Of a stretch of 32,564 bases of DNA, positions 16,429 to 25,919 are shown piece after piece; position 1 is the first letter of the stretch; each line of letters begins with the position of its first letter. The DNA comes from Mangrovactinospora gilvigrisea (GTDB lineage Bacteria > Actinomycetota > Actinomycetes > Streptomycetales > Streptomycetaceae): positions 1-32,564 of the forward strand of contig NZ_MLCF01000013.1 in assembly GCF_001879105.1 (NCBI RefSeq), given 5' to 3'. The notes beneath the pieces are model-generated. The model did not search any database, had not been told where the DNA came from, and was given only the letters and a program-made list of their open reading frames with translations. The position numbers and the translations under genes were made by a program.

Positions 16429-17613
16429 ATGGCCACCTCCAGCATGTTCCGCATCGCCGGCGCCGCCGCCACCGCAGCGCTGCTCGCCGCCGGCGTCACC
16501 GCCTGCGGCTCCGCCGGCGCCAAGACCTCCGCCGGCCACACCGCCGCCACGCCGCAGCCCACCGCCAGCACACAGTCCGCCGGCAGCCCCGGCAGCCCCG
16601 GCGCCGGGATGTCCCTGGACGGCATCAAACTGCCCGCCACCCTGCCCACCGGCATCAAGGACGTCGGCACCTGGAACTGGAACAACTGGCACGGCTGGGC
16701 CAAGCAGGCCTTCGCCAACAAGCGCATCGACGGCTTTTGGACGCCCACCCGAATGGCCGCCGCCAAGGACAACGCGCTGCGCGTCAACGCCGACGACCTC
16801 GCCAGCGGCGGGTCCAAGACCACCGAAACCCCCGCCCCCGTCCTCGCCCACAAGGCGCCCCGCCCCTACACCGCCGGCTACGCGGTGGTCGGCAAGCTGT
16901 ACGGCAACAGCCCGCAGGGCGCCTACGTCTGCTCCGCCACCGTCGTGCAAGACCCCGCACACCCCGGCAAGAGCAACCTGGTGTGGACCGCCGGGCACTG
17001 CGCGGCCGGCGGCAAGGGCAAGGGCTGGTACCGCAACCTGGTCTTCGTCCCCGCCTACAACAGCAACGGCAAGACCACCGACCAGACCAAGCTGACCAAC
17101 AGCAAGGGCCTGGCCCCCTACGGCTACTGGTGGGCCAACGCCGCCACCACCACCCGGCAGTGGTTCACCGCGGGTGACGAGCGCGGCGGGCAGACCCAGT
17201 ACGACTACGCACTGCTGAAGGTCGTCCCGCCCAAGGGGACGACCAAGTCGCTGCAGGAGACGGTCGGCGGCGCGATGCCGATGTGGTTCAACGCCCCGCA
17301 CGACGTCGCGAAGATCACCGCCATGGGCTACCCCGCCGCCTTCCCCTACAGCGGCACCGACCTCTACCACTGCGACGGCAAGCCGGGCGATCTGTCCCAG
17401 GACCCGGCCGCGCCGGCCGACTACCGGATCGGCTGCACCATGACCGGCGGCTCCTCCGGCGGCGGCTGGTTCGCCAAGCGGCCCGACGGCTCGCTGGCCC
17501 TGGTCAGCAACACCTCCATCGGCCCGGTGGTGCCGGTCTGGCTGGCCGGCCCCCGGCTGGGCACCGTCGCCCAGAGCATGTTCACCGACTTCGACCGCCG
17601 CATCACCGGCTGA
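16429..17613 (+). CDS. Lipoprotein trypsin-like serine protease
   Basis: 394 aa from ATG 16429, with GGGGGA 9 nt upstream. Signal sequence with lipobox VTAC (Cys 25), then a Thr/Ser/Pro/Gly linker to about residue 65. The chymotrypsin-fold catalytic residues are visible: His in VWTAGHCAAGG, Asp in YDYALLKV and Ser in CTMTGGSSGGGW. An N-terminal pro-like region (GTWNWNNWHGWAKQAFANKR) precedes it. Members are V8/glutamyl-endopeptidase-like secreted enzymes; here the protein should stay tethered outside the membrane. A terminator follows within 16 bp, so the gene is probably monocistronic. The substrate is unknown. Confidence 0.92.
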   Translation: MATSSMFRIAGAAATAALLAAGVTACGSAGAKTSAGHTAATPQPTASTQSAGSPGSPGAGMSLDGIKLPATLPTGIKDVGTWNWNNWHGWAKQAFANKRIDGFWTPTRMAAAKDNALRVNADDLASGGSKTTETPAPVLAHKAPRPYTAGYAVVGKLYGNSPQGAYVCSATVVQDPAHPGKSNLVWTAGHCAAGGKGKGWYRNLVFVPAYNSNGKTTDQTKLTNSKGLAPYGYWWANAATTTRQWFTAGDERGGQTQYDYALLKVVPPKGTTKSLQETVGGAMPMWFNAPHDVAKITAMGYPAAFPYSGTDLYHCDGKPGDLSQDPAAPADYRIGCTMTGGSSGGGWFAKRPDGSLALVSNTSIGPVVPVWLAGPRLGTVAQSMFTDFDRRITG

Positions 17614-17628
17614 CACCAGCCCCGGCCA

Positions 17629-17658
17629 GACCCCGCGAAACCCACCACCCGCGGGGTC
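17629..17658 (+). terminator. Hairpin terminator after the protease gene
   Basis: Perfect 9-bp stem GACCCCGCG/CGCGGGGTC with a 12-nt loop, 15 bp after the stop codon. Confidence 0.7.
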
Positions 17659-17848
17659 CAGACCCGGCCGCGCCGTGGGCACGCGCCCGACCCGACGGCA
17701 ATCGCTCATCCCTCATCCGCGGTCCAGGCCACGTCCAGGCCGGCCGTGCCGGCCGCAGGTGGTCGCCGCCTGGATGGTCTGAGGCGGCAGCACCGAAGCA
17801 CGTCGAGGGCACTCGACGCCTCACCTGCCTCAAGAGGCATGGGTTGAG

Positions 17849-17872
17849 TTATCATAAGTGGACTTACGATAA
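17849..17872. promoter_or_regulatory. Palindromic operator of the DUF234-type ATPase gene
   Basis: Arms TTATCATAAGT (17849-17859) and ACTTACGATAA (17862-17872) match at 10 of 11 positions around GG. This AT-rich site stands out in GC-rich DNA, overlaps the likely -10 region (TACGAT/GATAAG, with TTGAGT just upstream) and lies 36 bp before the ATG. That is the layout of a repressor site, possibly autoregulatory. Confidence 0.6.
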
Positions 17873-17893
17873 GAGCATGCCTGCGCATGCTCT
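17872..17893 (+). promoter_or_regulatory. Hairpin in the 5' leader of the ATPase gene
   Basis: Perfect 9-bp arms AGAGCATGC/GCATGCTCT with a 4-nt loop CTGC, placed between the operator and the AGAGGTGG ribosome-binding site. Its right arm runs into that site, so folding could limit translation. Confidence 0.5.
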
Positions 17894-17907
17894 GAGAGGT
17901 GGGTCCA

Positions 17908-19383
17908 ATGCGAGAGCTGCCGCGTCCGGTCGAGATGTTCGATCGGGACCGCGAGTGGGCAGCGCTGTCCCGGTTCGCCACCGACGACGGTGCGGGCGCC
18001 ACGCTCGGCGTCGTCTCCGGTCGCCGCCGTCAGGGCAAGACCTTCCTGCTGCGCGCACTCTGCCAGGCCGCCGGCGGCTTCTACTTCGCCGCCGAGGAGG
18101 CCACCGACGCCGAATCGCTGCGCCAAATCGGCGCCGCGATCGCAGGCCACCTCAATGCTCCCGCGCCGCTCGCCCTCGATGACTGGCACCAGGTCATCGA
18201 CGCCCTCCTCGCCCTTGGACGCAAGGGCCCCATCCCGGTCGTCATCGACGAGTTCCCCTACCTCGTCCGCGCCAACTCGCGTCTGCCCTCGATCATCCAA
18301 AGCGCCCTTGCCCCGCTGCGGGCCGAACGCGACGAGAGCCGCAGCCGCCTGTTGCTGTGCGGATCAGCCATGTCGTTCATGGGCAAGCTGCTGGCCGGGA
18401 ACGCACCGCTGCGTGGCCGTGCGGGGCTGGAACTCATCGTGCCCACGTTGGATCATCAACGCGCCGCCCAGTTCTGGGAGATCGACGATCCGATCACCGC
18501 GTTGAAGGTCAATGCGATCGTCGGCGGCACCCCTGCCTACCGCAAGGAATTCGCCCGCGACGACACGCCCGACAGCCCCGACGACTTCGACGCCTGGGTG
18601 CTGCGCACCGTGCTGTCGCCGACCAGCCCGCTGTTCCGCGAGGCCCGCTACCTGCTCGCCGATGAGCCGGAACTGCACGACGCCGCCCTCTACCACTCCG
18701 TGCTGGCCGCGATCGCCGCCGGCAACGCCAACCGCGGCGGCATCGCCTCCTACCTGGGCCGCAAGTCCGGCGACCTCGCCCACCCGCTGACCGTCCTGGA
18801 GGACTGCGGCCTGATCACCCGTGAGCCGGACGCCTTCAAGGACAACCGCACCCAATTTCGCATCAACGAACCCCTGGTGACCTTCTACCACGCGATCATG
18901 CGGCCCATCTGGTCCGACCTGGAGCACACCCGCGACGCGCAGCCCCTGTGGCAGCGCGCCCAGCGGCGCTTCACCAGCAACATTCTCGGCCCGCACCTGG
19001 AACAACTCTGCCGACAATGGACCCGCCACCAGGCCCCCGACGACCTGTTCGCCGACCATCCCTTCCGGGTCGCCTCCGCCGTCGTCAACGACCCGGCCAA
19101 CCGCACCAGCCACGAACTCGACATCGCCGCCTTCGGCCTGGACGATGACGGCCGCTCCCCGCTGCTGGCCATCGGCGAGGTCAAATGGGGCGAGATCATG
19201 GGGATCGGCCACCTCGAACGCCTCGCACACATCCGCGGTCTCCTGACCGCCCAGGGCCGCCGCGGTGCCGCCGAGGCCCGCCTGGCTTGCTACAGCGCCG
19301 CGGGCTTTAGCGATCAGTTGCGGGAGCGGGCCGACAAGGATCCCGGCATTGTCCTGGTGGAGGCGTCCGACCTCTACCGCTGA
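17908..19383 (+). CDS. AAA/STAND-type ATPase with C-terminal DUF234 nuclease-like domain
   Basis: 491 aa from ATG 17908, with GAGGTGG 5 nt upstream; a GTG at 17899 would add 3 residues. The N-terminal part is an archaeal-type ATPase: Walker A GRRRQGKT (38-45), Walker B PVVIDEFPYL (110-119) and a sensor-like LLLCGSAMSFM. A winged-helix segment follows (GGIASYLGRKSGDLAHPLTVLEDCGLI). The C-terminal DUF234 region carries a PD-(D/E)xK-like set, HELDIAAFGL (402-411) and AIGEVKWG (421-428), so nuclease activity is plausible. Proteins of this build are widespread in actinobacteria and archaea and suspected of stress or defence roles. Expression appears controlled by the palindrome and leader hairpin just upstream. 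Confidence 0.9.
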   Translation: MRELPRPVEMFDRDREWAALSRFATDDGAGATLGVVSGRRRQGKTFLLRALCQAAGGFYFAAEEATDAESLRQIGAAIAGHLNAPAPLALDDWHQVIDALLALGRKGPIPVVIDEFPYLVRANSRLPSIIQSALAPLRAERDESRSRLLLCGSAMSFMGKLLAGNAPLRGRAGLELIVPTLDHQRAAQFWEIDDPITALKVNAIVGGTPAYRKEFARDDTPDSPDDFDAWVLRTVLSPTSPLFREARYLLADEPELHDAALYHSVLAAIAAGNANRGGIASYLGRKSGDLAHPLTVLEDCGLITREPDAFKDNRTQFRINEPLVTFYHAIMRPIWSDLEHTRDAQPLWQRAQRRFTSNILGPHLEQLCRQWTRHQAPDDLFADHPFRVASAVVNDPANRTSHELDIAAFGLDDDGRSPLLAIGEVKWGEIMGIGHLERLAHIRGLLTAQGRRGAAEARLACYSAAGFSDQLRERADKDPGIVLVEASDLYR

Positions 19384-19853
19384 CCGCGTTCGTGGGCAGA
19401 CGCTCCGTCAGCTCGGTATCTGCTCATGTGTACCGAGACGTGGTGTGCTCCAGCTGTCGCCGGAGCTCTGCCCGCCGTGCTCGTCACCCTGAGCGTCCGC
19501 GACACCCTGGACCCGCAACCTCCTGGGCCGCATGCCCCACGACGATGCCCAGCGTCTGGTACCCGAGGGCAGCACGGGCAGCGATGCCCGGATTCGCGGC
19601 GCCAGGCTCACCACGGGGCGCAACCGGACCTCACGGGGGAGGCGTCTTGTCCGGTGGCGCACGGGACGCACGGGGGCGGTGACGGCATGTCCCAGGCAAG
19701 GCCTGATGGCGGACGCGACTGCCCTGCCGGCCGCGACGTATGCGGCACGGCGACACCATCGCCACCCTGCTGACGTGCCCTTACCCCTCGCCCGCAGCAA
19801 GTCCTTGCGCCCCATCGCCGCCAGCTGACCGGACATCACGAATCGGGGGATTC
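19384..19853. other. Intergenic region before the NB-ARC gene
   Basis: 470 bp without a supported gene. Apart from the hairpin at 19412-19437 I see no repeat. The frame of the NB-ARC gene is open back to 19740, but those codons look non-coding. Confidence 0.3.
19412..19437 (+). terminator. Weak hairpin after the ATPase gene
   Basis: 7-bp stem CTCGGTA/TACCGAG with a 12-nt loop, 28 bp after the stop. It may be a weak terminator or an operator for the next gene. Confidence 0.4.
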
Positions 19854-22214
19854 ATGATTGACCAGCAGTGCGCCATGCCGGACCCAGACCAAGCAGACAC
19901 CCTCACGGAGTTCGTCACCCTGCTCGGTGATCTGCGTGCGTGGGCGGGCGGGCCCTCCTACCGCATCCTGGCCAAGCGAATCGGGCCGATGATGAAGCCT
20001 CCGCGCATCGTCGCCCCATCGACGGTCGTGGATGCCTTTCGCAGTGGGCGCCGACGCCTGGACCTGGATCTTGTGATCGCGATAGTCCGGGCCCTGGGCG
20101 GGGACGGGCCGATGGTGGCCCACTGGCGCGCCGCATGCCTGAGGGTGCATGCGCAGGCCCAAGCCACCGGCCGTCCGACGGTCCTTCAGCAACTCCCCAG
20201 AGATCTGCCGACGTTCACCGGCCGCCATGAGGCGCTGCGACGTCTGATGGCGGCTGCCGCATCCACCGGATCGGACTCCGGCGCCGCGACGGTGCTGGTG
20301 GTGGAGGGCACCGCCGGCATCGGCAAGACCCAACTGGTCCTTCATGCCGCCCATGCGCTCCTGCGCTCCGGGCGCTGCAGCGACGCCCAACTGTATGTGA
20401 ACCTGCGCGGCTTCGATCCCGAACGCGCCCCCATGGATCCCTCCGACGTCCTCGAGGTGTTCCTTCGCGCGCTGGGTGTTCCGGGGCCGCGTCTGCCGGC
20501 GGGCGTTGAGGAGCGAGCCGCGATGTTCCGCGACCGCATGACCGGCCGCAACGCACTCATCGTGCTGGACAACGCCGCCAACGAGGAACAGATCACCGAT
20601 CTGATCCCGGCCGATCCGGGCTGCACCGTGCTGGTCACCAGCCGCCGCAGCCTGGCCGGGCTGGACGGCTCCACGCCCCTGATCCTGGACGCCTTCTCCA
20701 CCGACGAGGCACTGCAACTGCTTGCGGTGATCGCCGGGCAGGAGCGGATCGCCGCCGAACCCGATGCCGCCCGCAAGGTCGCCCACCTGTGCGGCAGGCA
20801 TCCCCTGGCGCTTGCGCTAGCAGCCGCCCAACTCCGCTCGCGCCCCACCTGGCCCCTCGCGGCCCTGGCAGACCGCCTCACTGCTGGCGGAACCGACGCC
20901 GTCACGGCCGGAAACCGAGCCCTGCGGCCCGTCCTCGATCTGTCCTACAACGCCCTGCACCCCCCTGCCCAGCGCATGTTCCGCCTCCTTGGACTGCACC
21001 CCGGCGACACCTTCACCGTGGAGGCGGCCGCCTCCCTGGCCGCAACCGACCCAGCCGAGGCCGAGAACCTGCTGTGGCAACTCCTGGACGAGCACCTGCT
21101 GAAGGCCACCTCCCAGGACCGCTACGAAATCCACGACCTCCTTCGGCGCTACGCCGCCGACCAACAAGCCACCCACAGCGCCTCAGACCACCAAGCGGCC
21201 CGGCAGCGCCTGAGAGATCACTACCTGCACACCGCCCATCAGGCTGCCCGCACTCAGTTCCCCCACCGCGACCCGATCCTCATCCCGTTGCCCAAGCCCC
21301 CCACGGCCACGACACCGATCACCGACGCGGCCACGGCAGCCGCCTGGTTCGACGCCGAAAGCGCCGTCCTGCATCACCTGACCGCCACCGCCGTCGACAC
21401 CGACCCGGCCGCCTCCTGGCAGCTTGCCTGGACGCTGATCGGACACCTCATCAAGACCTCACGCTTCCAACAACTCCTGGAGCAGCAGACCCTGGCCCTG
21501 CAAGCGGCGAGCCGCCTTGGGCACCGGCGCGCCCAGGCCTATGCCTTGGAGCGCCGGGCGGACAGCAAGGTGCGCCTGGATGACGTCGACGGCGCCAAAG
21601 CGGACTTCCAGCAGGTGATCGCCATCGACGAGGAACTGGGCGACCACCAGCACAAGGCGCGGGCCTTGAACGGTCTGGCGGAGGCACGCTCGCAATGCGG
21701 CGATCACGCCGGATGCGAGACGTACGCGAGGCAGGCCCTGGAGGTGTACCAAACCCGCCAGGTGGACTGTGAAGCAGGCCGCGCCCAAAGCCTCAACCTC
21801 ATCGGCTGGAGCATGATGCACCTGGGCCGGGCCGATGAAGCCGTCGAGGTATGCAGGGACTCCCTCGCCATCTTCGAGCAGATCGACGACCTGTGGGGAC
21901 GCGCCACCGTGCTGGACAGTCTCGCCCGGGCCTACCGCACCCTGGACCGCTACCCCGAGGCGATCTCCACCTACCGGGACGCTCTCGACCTGCGCCTGCA
22001 GTTCGACGCGCCCGAGCTCACCGCGAAGACGCTGCTCTACCTCGGCGACCTCCACCAGGACCTCGGCGATCTTGCGGCCGCCCGGAAGTCCTTCGAATGG
22101 GCCCTGTCGCAGGCCAGGGAGACATCCCCGTTCCTCACCGGCAAGGCCCGGCAACGCCTCGCCGACCTGCCGCAGGGCGCACCGCCTGGGCGCCAGGAGG
22201 TGGCTGTTGGCTAG
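19854..22214 (+). CDS. STAND NTPase: N-terminal HTH-like domain, NB-ARC and TPR repeats (AfsR-like without SARP domain)
   Basis: 786 aa. ATG 19854 is chosen because GGGGGA stands 3 nt upstream; the same leader type precedes other genes here. Residues 15-100 form the small helical domain seen at the start of many Streptomyces NB-ARC proteins (LGDLRAWAGGPSYRILAKRI, RRRLDLDLVIAIVRALGG). P-loop GTAGIGKT (152-159), Walker B NALIVLDNA, TVLVTSRR and the GLPL-type GRHPLALALAA mark the NB-ARC domain, with the winged-helix linker LSYNALHPPAQRMFRLLG after it. The last 230 residues are TPR repeats (SLNLIGWSMMHLGRADEAVEV; LARAYRTLDRYPEAISTYRDA). STAND proteins are signal-sensing switches used in transcription control and, in many bacteria, in phage sensing. 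No effector domain is fused. Confidence 0.92.
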   Translation: MIDQQCAMPDPDQADTLTEFVTLLGDLRAWAGGPSYRILAKRIGPMMKPPRIVAPSTVVDAFRSGRRRLDLDLVIAIVRALGGDGPMVAHWRAACLRVHAQAQATGRPTVLQQLPRDLPTFTGRHEALRRLMAAAASTGSDSGAATVLVVEGTAGIGKTQLVLHAAHALLRSGRCSDAQLYVNLRGFDPERAPMDPSDVLEVFLRALGVPGPRLPAGVEERAAMFRDRMTGRNALIVLDNAANEEQITDLIPADPGCTVLVTSRRSLAGLDGSTPLILDAFSTDEALQLLAVIAGQERIAAEPDAARKVAHLCGRHPLALALAAAQLRSRPTWPLAALADRLTAGGTDAVTAGNRALRPVLDLSYNALHPPAQRMFRLLGLHPGDTFTVEAAASLAATDPAEAENLLWQLLDEHLLKATSQDRYEIHDLLRRYAADQQATHSASDHQAARQRLRDHYLHTAHQAARTQFPHRDPILIPLPKPPTATTPITDAATAAAWFDAESAVLHHLTATAVDTDPAASWQLAWTLIGHLIKTSRFQQLLEQQTLALQAASRLGHRRAQAYALERRADSKVRLDDVDGAKADFQQVIAIDEELGDHQHKARALNGLAEARSQCGDHAGCETYARQALEVYQTRQVDCEAGRAQSLNLIGWSMMHLGRADEAVEVCRDSLAIFEQIDDLWGRATVLDSLARAYRTLDRYPEAISTYRDALDLRLQFDAPELTAKTLLYLGDLHQDLGDLAAARKSFEWALSQARETSPFLTGKARQRLADLPQGAPPGRQEVAVG

Positions 22215-22326
22215 AGCGAGAGGCCACCATCCCAGGGCCGGCCCCGACCGACACCGTCCATGCCAGCGTGCCGCCAGCCCCCGATCGGCCGGCCCCACCG
22301 ACCACTCACCCCGCTGCACTCCGCAG

Positions 22327-23070
22327 ATGAGGCGGTCTTCACCAGACACGGCCGCGCAGCGAGAATCCTTGTCCGTGGAAGATCGTGAACTGATCGCCGT
22401 CCGGCACGGCGAGAGCCTGTCCAATGTCCTGATGCCCCTCGCGGAGACGGCCGGATGGGAGACCGCCCCTGAGTTGCCCGCCAAGGATGCCGACGTGCCG
22501 CTCACCGAGCGGGGCATTGCCCAGGCCCGCCAGTTGGGACGGTTCCTGGCCGAGCCGGGCAATCGGCCCACGGCCGTGTTGAGCTCCCCCTTCGCCCGGG
22601 CCCGCGCCACCTGCCGGCATGCCGCGGAGGGTGCCACGGCCCAGGGCGTCGATCTGGCCGACGTCCGTATCGAACCGCGCGTGTCCGAACGGGACATGGG
22701 GGTGTTGCAGCTGCTGACGAGCACCGGCAAGCGCCGCCGCCATCCCCGCGAGCACGCCGGCTGGCAGCGTGAGGGCCTGCACTGCTATCGCCCCAGCGGT
22801 GGGGAGAACTTCGAGGATGTGATCGCGCGTGTCCGCCACCTGGTGGCGGAACTGCGCACGGGGACGCGTGGCGCCCGCGTCCTGGTGGTCACGCACGATG
22901 CGGTCGTGCTGGCCCTGCGGGCCCTCGCCGAGGGCCGCGGAATGACCGAGCTGGGTGGGATCCCCCTGGTGTCCAACTGCTCGGTCAGCCGCTGGCGCCT
23001 GGATGCCGACGGGCGGCTGCACTCTCGCGGCTACGGGCAGACCGGCCACCTGGTGGCGACACCGAGCTGA
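22327..23070 (+). CDS. Histidine phosphatase superfamily protein (phosphoglycerate-mutase-like)
   Basis: 247 aa if ATG 22327 is used; GTG 22375 (231 aa) is equally possible, as neither has a strong ribosome-binding site. Catalytic motif AVRHGES (phospho-acceptor His 27), then SSPFARARATCRHA, SERDMGVLQ and the second histidine in LVVTHDAVVLAL complete the family pattern. Such enzymes remove phosphate from small metabolites, sugars or phosphoproteins. It lies 112 bp after the NB-ARC gene on the same strand and may be cotranscribed. Whether it is the effector of that protein is speculation. Confidence 0.88.
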   Translation: MRRSSPDTAAQRESLSVEDRELIAVRHGESLSNVLMPLAETAGWETAPELPAKDADVPLTERGIAQARQLGRFLAEPGNRPTAVLSSPFARARATCRHAAEGATAQGVDLADVRIEPRVSERDMGVLQLLTSTGKRRRHPREHAGWQREGLHCYRPSGGENFEDVIARVRHLVAELRTGTRGARVLVVTHDAVVLALRALAEGRGMTELGGIPLVSNCSVSRWRLDADGRLHSRGYGQTGHLVATPS

Positions 23071-23081
23071 CGGGCAGCCGG

Positions 23082-23136
23082 GTGACCGGTGGGCGGTCAC
23101 GTGCTTCGCCCGCCGGGCCATCCGGGCGGGATGGCC
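23082..23136. terminator. Tandem hairpins between convergent genes
   Basis: GTGACCG/CGGTCAC with a 5-nt loop (23082-23100) and GGCCATC/GATGGCC with a 7-nt loop (23116-23136), both perfect 7-bp stems. They lie between the phosphatase gene and the restriction gene on the other strand. Confidence 0.6.
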
Positions 23137-23197
23137 GGTCGCGGACGGCAGCACCTCGATCCCGATCGGTCGACGGCCAAGCCCGGCCCAGACCTGC

Positions 23198-24900
23198 TCA
23201 ACCTCTGCGCTGTGCAGGTGCTGCAGAGCCAGTCTGGTCCCTCACGGCCTCCTGGTGGCGCGTGAGCGCGGTCTGCTCAAGCACCCGGCGCAACTGCTCC
23301 CGATGCACCCCCAGCGTTTTGAGTGCATGACAGTTCGGGCACAGCGCGATCATATTGGCCGGCAGGTCCTCGCCCCCCAACGCCAGATCCTTCACATGAT
23401 CCACCTGCAGAATCGGTTCACCCTTGGACGTGCGCTCCTCAGGATGCCCCGCACACGCGGGGCTCTCGCACCGCCCCCCACTACGCAAGATCGCCGCCGC
23501 GCGCGCCGCCTGACCGCGGACCAACCGATGGACACTCACCTGCCGACGATCCCGACCACGAAGCTGCACACTGCGTTCAGCCGCGCGCTGCAAACGGCGA
23601 TAGGACTCCCGTGCCGCCCCAACCTCTGCGGAACCGACCGACTCAAGGTCCTCCGGTCGACACCCAGCCGCCTCATCCTCACACTCGACGCCGTGATCGA
23701 CCGCGTCGCGCACCACCGCCGGCCAACTCTCGCGCATCGGCGACGACACCGTCGCCAAGATCCACACCAGCTCACGCCGCCATGCACCATCACTGCCCCG
23801 CCCCCACCGCACCCGCCGCTGCGCCACCACCACCCAGCGGTCAAACACCTGCCCACCCTCAGGCGTCGTACGCCAGTATCGCAGCGGCCGACCCGCAGCC
23901 TGATGCTGCGCCAGCAACGCATTGCCCCCAACCAGTTGCTGATCGCCCAAAGCCCCCTCCCCGACATAGGCAATCCACCCGGCACCCGGCCCCTCGCCGT
24001 CACCGCTTGCCGTCGAGCGGCTGTCAAAAATGCTCAAACCATCGGCCAAAGCACAGATCGCGCCCGACCTCGCACCCCCGTGATCCCGTGCAACAGCAGC
24101 ACGGTCGGCAAACACCGCGCCCGGCAACGGCCGCAACGCATCGGCCCACCGACGCCCCAACAGCCGATCCAACCCCACCGCATCCAGTAACGAGTCCGGC
24201 ACCGGCATGAAGTAGCGCAGCACCAGGCTCGCCGCAACCTCCGCCGCAACATCACGATCCGAGCGCACCAGGTCAAAGTCCGGACCGAGCAGACCACCGA
24301 CGGGATCGACCTCATTGAGGGAGGTAACCGTGGGACGGCGCCCGCCACTGGTCATCGTGAGCCGATCCGCATCCATCACCTGCCACAGCCCATCACCCTG
24401 CAACGCCCAAAACGGATGACGGGCCCGTCCACACCGTCCTCCACCTCACCAAACTGCTCCAGCAGCGGAGCAAGAGCATCACGGGTGCAGGACCACGGGC
24501 GCAGCCGAGACCCACCCGCCACCGCCTGACCAAACGCCCACAACAACAGCAGTGGACGATGCTTGGCCACTCCCGACGTGCTCCGCCCCGAGCGCAAAGC
24601 ACCCACCCGGACGGGAAAAGCGCGGTGCGCCGGCACCACCGTAAAGCCCACCCGCTCCAACCACGCGACCGCATGACCAAGCCCGCCGCTGAACTGCGAC
24701 GGCCGCAACGCTCGTCCCGTCACATACTTGTGCGCCACCCCCGCGATCGCCTTGGAGTCATACTCCCTGCCCTGGTGCACCACGGTGTACTTCACTGCCG
24801 GCCGGAAGCCGTAGGCCGCCAGGAACGCCTCACGCCCCATGCGATCGTGTTCGGCCAGCGTCTGCAGCACCGCATCCTGTGTAATCCCACCCAGCTGCAT
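23198..24900 (-). pseudogene. ScoMcrA-like type IV restriction endonuclease (head-SBD-SRA-HNH), frameshifted
   Basis: Two overlapping frames (24900-24376 and about 24420-23198) together encode one protein of about 567 aa. The N-terminal head domain has YGFRPAVKYTVVHQGREYDS. The sulfur-binding domain has AKHRPLLLLWAFGQ, equivalent to the His-Arg that contacts phosphorothioate DNA in ScoMcrA, and in the second frame HPFWALQGDGLWQV. An SRA domain follows (PGAVFADRAAVARDHGG; GWIAYVGEG; LVGGNALLAQ), then a zinc HNH domain (CESPAC, LQVDHVKDLALGG, ANMIALCPNCHALKT). ScoMcrA cleaves phosphorothioated and 5-methylcytosine DNA. One base is missing near 24418-24424, exactly before the pocket motif, so the enzyme is inactive as read unless this is a sequencing error or frameshifting occurs. 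ATG 24900 is preferred over GTG 24909; neither has a clear ribosome-binding site. Confidence 0.85.
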
Positions 24901-25410
24901 GCCAGACACCGTAGGCGATGGCCTGCCTCACGAACGGGCACAGTCGCCCTGCACACCCCGGACCTGTGTGCCTGCTCGTTCACCTGCGACCAGCCGTCGG
25001 CAGCGGGAACGGCCTGGGCGACAGAACAACCTCACCGTTCCCCCCGACCCAACCCCAAACCTGACATCAGCCCGGCACCCCGCACCCTCAACGGGCCATC
25101 ATCCCCAACGGCCACATGGAGCCCAGCAACCCTGTGCGGATCTGGATGGAAAACAAGACTCCGCACACCCCGCCACGCCACTGTGGTCATGCCGCTCAAG
25201 CCAGGGCGGACCACCCAGGCAAACCACCCGCACAGCACCGCGACGGGGGACCCTCGGGACCATCGATCCCCCCAGACCCCACACCCATGGGGACCAGTCG
25301 CAACCACGCAGCTCAGCTCGCCGATGGCCCGCCACGGACCATCACGCCGTCACATCCCAGCACCGGCGGACCAGATCCCGGCGCTGACCAACTCAACGGG
25401 GGAACACCAC
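24901..25410. other. Intergenic region, divergent promoters
   Basis: 510 bp between the restriction gene and the secreted-protein gene. It has long open frames, but they look like GC-bias artefacts (Pro/Thr/His-rich). No repeat, hairpin or RNA gene recognised. Confidence 0.3.
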
Positions 25411-25890
25411 ATGCGCACCTGGACCGGACGCATCACCAAGGCCGTCGTCGCCGGGGCCGTCGCCACCGCCGGCCTGGCCCTCAGCACCGGCAGCGCCCAC
25501 GCCAACGAGGCGGCCGCCTGCCGCTCCAAGACCACGCACTCCCTGGCGAAGGTCGCCGACAACCTCTACCTCGACTCCTGCTACCACGTCTTGGCCGACG
25601 GCGCCTCGATGCACGCCGTGATCGGCGTCTTCAACCAGACCGGCCACGCCTTCACCTACTGCGCGCACGCCATCAACGTCAATAACCCCGCCGGCCCGTG
25701 GGCCCACGACTTCGGCTGCACCTCCACCAACGCCCAGTCGGCGTACTTCAACGCCGGAACGGACAAGCCGTACGGCCCCTCCTGGGAGCAGTGGCACGCC
25801 GGCCCGGGCACCTACGTCATATCCACGGGAGTCTGGATCGACGGGCACTACGCCGGGGACGTCGAGAGCCCCAGGACCACCATCGGCTGA
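25411..25890 (+). CDS. Secreted small protein of unknown function
   Basis: 159 aa from ATG 25411, with GGGGGA 7 nt upstream. Signal peptide MRTWTGRITKAVVAGAVATA continues to LSTGSAHA, with cleavage probably after residue 32. The mature part of about 127 residues contains four cysteines (AACRSK, DSCYH, TYCAH, FGCTS), enough for two disulfides, and is rich in aromatic residues and strands (MHAVIGVFNQTGHAFTYC; TYVISTGVWIDGHYAG). This looks like a small extracellular beta-sandwich domain. A strong hairpin follows, so it is probably a single-gene unit. Family not recognised. Confidence 0.85.
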   Translation: MRTWTGRITKAVVAGAVATAGLALSTGSAHANEAAACRSKTTHSLAKVADNLYLDSCYHVLADGASMHAVIGVFNQTGHAFTYCAHAINVNNPAGPWAHDFGCTSTNAQSAYFNAGTDKPYGPSWEQWHAGPGTYVISTGVWIDGHYAGDVESPRTTIG

Positions 25891-25919
25891 CACCCGACAC
25901 CACCCGCACAGCCAGACGT

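Noticed and set aside
16150..17709. 519-codon minus-strand frame opposite the protease
   Set aside because: The plus strand encodes a complete serine protease with all catalytic residues.
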